In this document: piece by piece, positions 6,959 to 8,240 of the stretch
Numbering within the stretch: the stretch's first letter is position 1
Layout of the letters: the number at the start of each line of letters is the position of its first letter
DNA from: an uncultured Nitrosomonadales bacterium
GTDB taxonomy: Bacteria; Pseudomonadota; Gammaproteobacteria; Burkholderiales; Gallionellaceae
Direction of reading: 5' to 3'
NCBI GenBank assembly: GCA_903934275.1
Contig: CAIZNF010000338.1
Span: 1 to 8,240 of the forward strand
Length of the DNA: 8,240 bases
Made by a program: the position numbers and the translations under genes
Notes under the pieces: model-generated
The model's input: only the letters and a program-made list of their open reading frames with translations
The model's database searches: none
What the model was told of the DNA's origin: nothing

Positions 6959-8240
6959 TTACGGGTTTTTTATTTCAGCGCCGCTACGCAAGTAAAACCA
7001 CCAGTTCAAAACTAGGCATATTGCGTAGAACGCTGCGAATCCATACATTGCATTTTCCGGTGTGCCCGCCTTGATTTGCGCGCCGATTACCACCGGCGCG
7101 ATGAACGCGCCATAGGCAGCCACTGCGGAGGTCCAGCCAAGCACCGGTCCAGCCTGCTCACGATCAAATATGATGCCCACAGTTCGGAAGGTGGAGCCGT
7201 TACCCAAACCCGTGGCGGCAAACAGTATCACGAACAACACCATAAACACCAGAAAATACTCTTCCGGTGTCGCCGATTTGTAAGCCAATAGCATCACGTA
7301 GCCTACCGTAGCAGAGCTCACCACCATCACCGCCGAAATGATCTGGGTGACGATGGAACCGCCGACCTTGTCGGAAACCCAGCCGCCCACCGGGCGAATC
7401 AGCGCACCAATAAACGGGCCGATCCATGCGTAGGTCAGCGCGGAAGGCGCATTGGGATTTTTCAAAGTATGCTGCATGATTCCAGCCGCATCGGGTACAT
7501 GTTGCACACCGAAGATCACCGTGATGGAAAGCGGCAATGCCATTGAGAAGCCGATAAATGAACCGAAAGTCACGACGTAAAGCGCGGACATCGACCAAGT
7601 ATGCTTGTTGCTGAAGATAGCGAACTGTTTGTTGATGCCTGCCTTCATTTCACCGAACGCCGCGAGTTTCATCACGAATAACATGGTGATCATAATCAGC
7701 GGCAACGCCACCCACATATTAAGCAGGCCGAGGCCAGCCGGTGCCGGAAGGTAAAGATAGAGGCCCAAGCCACCAACCAGGCAAGTCAACCCCCACAGGT
7801 AGAATATTTTGGCAAAAGCCGCCAACGTGCCACCATAATTGGGCGACAGTGGCAACAGGTTATTCATACCAAAGAAACCGATAAAGGCCAGTGGAATTAG
7901 TGCCAGCAGCCAGACGAAGCCAGCATTCTGTATGTAAGTTGGTGTGCCAGCCAGAATCTTGCCAAAAATCCAGCCGGAGTCCTTGACCAGCGTCATTGGC
8001 TCGCCGCCAATCGCACCAAAAAGGCCAGCGGTCATGACCAACGGAATCAGAATCTGCATGGTAGTCACGCCGAAATTACCCAGTCCAGCATTGAGTCCCA
8101 ACGCGGTGCCCTGCAGTCGCTTCGGGTAGAAACCGCTAATATTGGACATCGAACAGGCGAAGTTGCCGCCGCCGATGCCGGACAGGAACGCCCAGAACTG
8201 GAACACATGCAAGGGCGTGGTCTTGTCCTGCAGCGAGAGG
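6959..8240 (-). CDS. narK: NarK-family nitrate/nitrite transporter, 5' end cut by the window edge
   Basis: This is an inner-membrane major facilitator protein of the nitrate/nitrite porter family. It would bring nitrate to the cytoplasmic active site of NarG and/or export nitrite. The frame is open to the right edge, so the start lies outside. The TTG at 8212 is an internal Leu, because in-frame residues LSLQDKTTP precede it and family homology begins earlier. About 426 residues are visible and, compared with E. coli NarK (463 aa), roughly the first 120 are missing. Family marks, numbered from the TTG, are GGGNFACSMSNIS (14-26), the nitrate signature GTALGLNAGLGNFG (35-48), FGSFIGF (216-222), the substrate-binding Arg of GPFIGALIRPVGG (R273), GNGSTFR (337-343) and a second signature-like stretch AAYGAFIAPVVIG (366-378). 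Oddly, about 80 extra residues with two hydrophobic helices lie between the usual helices 6 and 7. The gene ends 127 bases before narG. The family call is firm; transport direction cannot be told. Confidence 0.96.
   Translation of the reverse strand, partial: LSLQDKTTPLHVFQFWAFLSGIGGGNFACSMSNISGFYPKRLQGTALGLNAGLGNFGVTTMQILIPLVMTAGLFGAIGGEPMTLVKDSGWIFGKILAGTPTYIQNAGFVWLLALIPLAFIGFFGMNNLLPLSPNYGGTLAAFAKIFYLWGLTCLVGGLGLYLYLPAPAGLGLLNMWVALPLIMITMLFVMKLAAFGEMKAGINKQFAIFSNKHTWSMSALYVVTFGSFIGFSMALPLSITVIFGVQHVPDAAGIMQHTLKNPNAPSALTYAWIGPFIGALIRPVGGWVSDKVGGSIVTQIISAVMVVSSATVGYVMLLAYKSATPEEYFLVFMVLFVILFAATGLGNGSTFRTVGIIFDREQAGPVLGWTSAVAAYGAFIAPVVIGAQIKAGTPENAMYGFAAFYAICLVLNWWFYLRSGAEIKNP

Noticed and set aside
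8210..8212. TTG as the start codon of narK
   Set aside because: Coding sequence continues in frame to the window edge, and roughly 120 N-terminal residues of the family would be missing.

Overview
The window holds most of a respiratory nitrate reduction cluster, with all genes on the minus strand in the order narK - narG - narH - narJ - narI. Reading along transcription, from the right edge to the left, it starts inside a nitrate/nitrite transporter gene (narK, 5' end outside the window). A structured 127-base spacer follows. Then come the complete genes for the molybdenum catalytic subunit (narG), the iron-sulfur subunit (narH), the assembly chaperone (narJ) and the membrane diheme cytochrome b (narI). 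The spacers are 34, 10 and 16 bases and each gene has a recognisable Shine-Dalgarno sequence, so narGHJI is almost certainly one transcript, possibly continuing from narK. The last 150 bases hold no gene that I can support, only two inverted repeats, one of which is a plausible operon terminator.

The proteins work as one system. NarK moves nitrate in and/or nitrite out. NarI oxidises quinol in the membrane and passes electrons through its two hemes to the iron-sulfur clusters of NarH. NarG then reduces nitrate to nitrite at a Mo-bisMGD centre on the cytoplasmic side. NarJ inserts the cofactor and matures NarG but is not part of the final enzyme. All cofactor ligands known from the E. coli enzyme are present: the His/Cys3 set of FS0 and the Mo-ligand Asp in NarG, four Cys clusters with the diagnostic Trp in NarH, and four heme His in NarI.

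The organism looks like a proteobacterium able to respire nitrate, probably beta- or gammaproteobacterial. This rests on recalled similarity to E. coli NarGHI, the compact narKGHJI layout and moderate GC. I cannot place it to genus. There are no mobile elements, tRNAs, rRNAs or CRISPR arrays, and nothing suggests an undescribed system. The points most worth a second look are an apparent two-helix insertion in NarK, an unusually short NarJ, and competing RNA hairpins between narK and narG.
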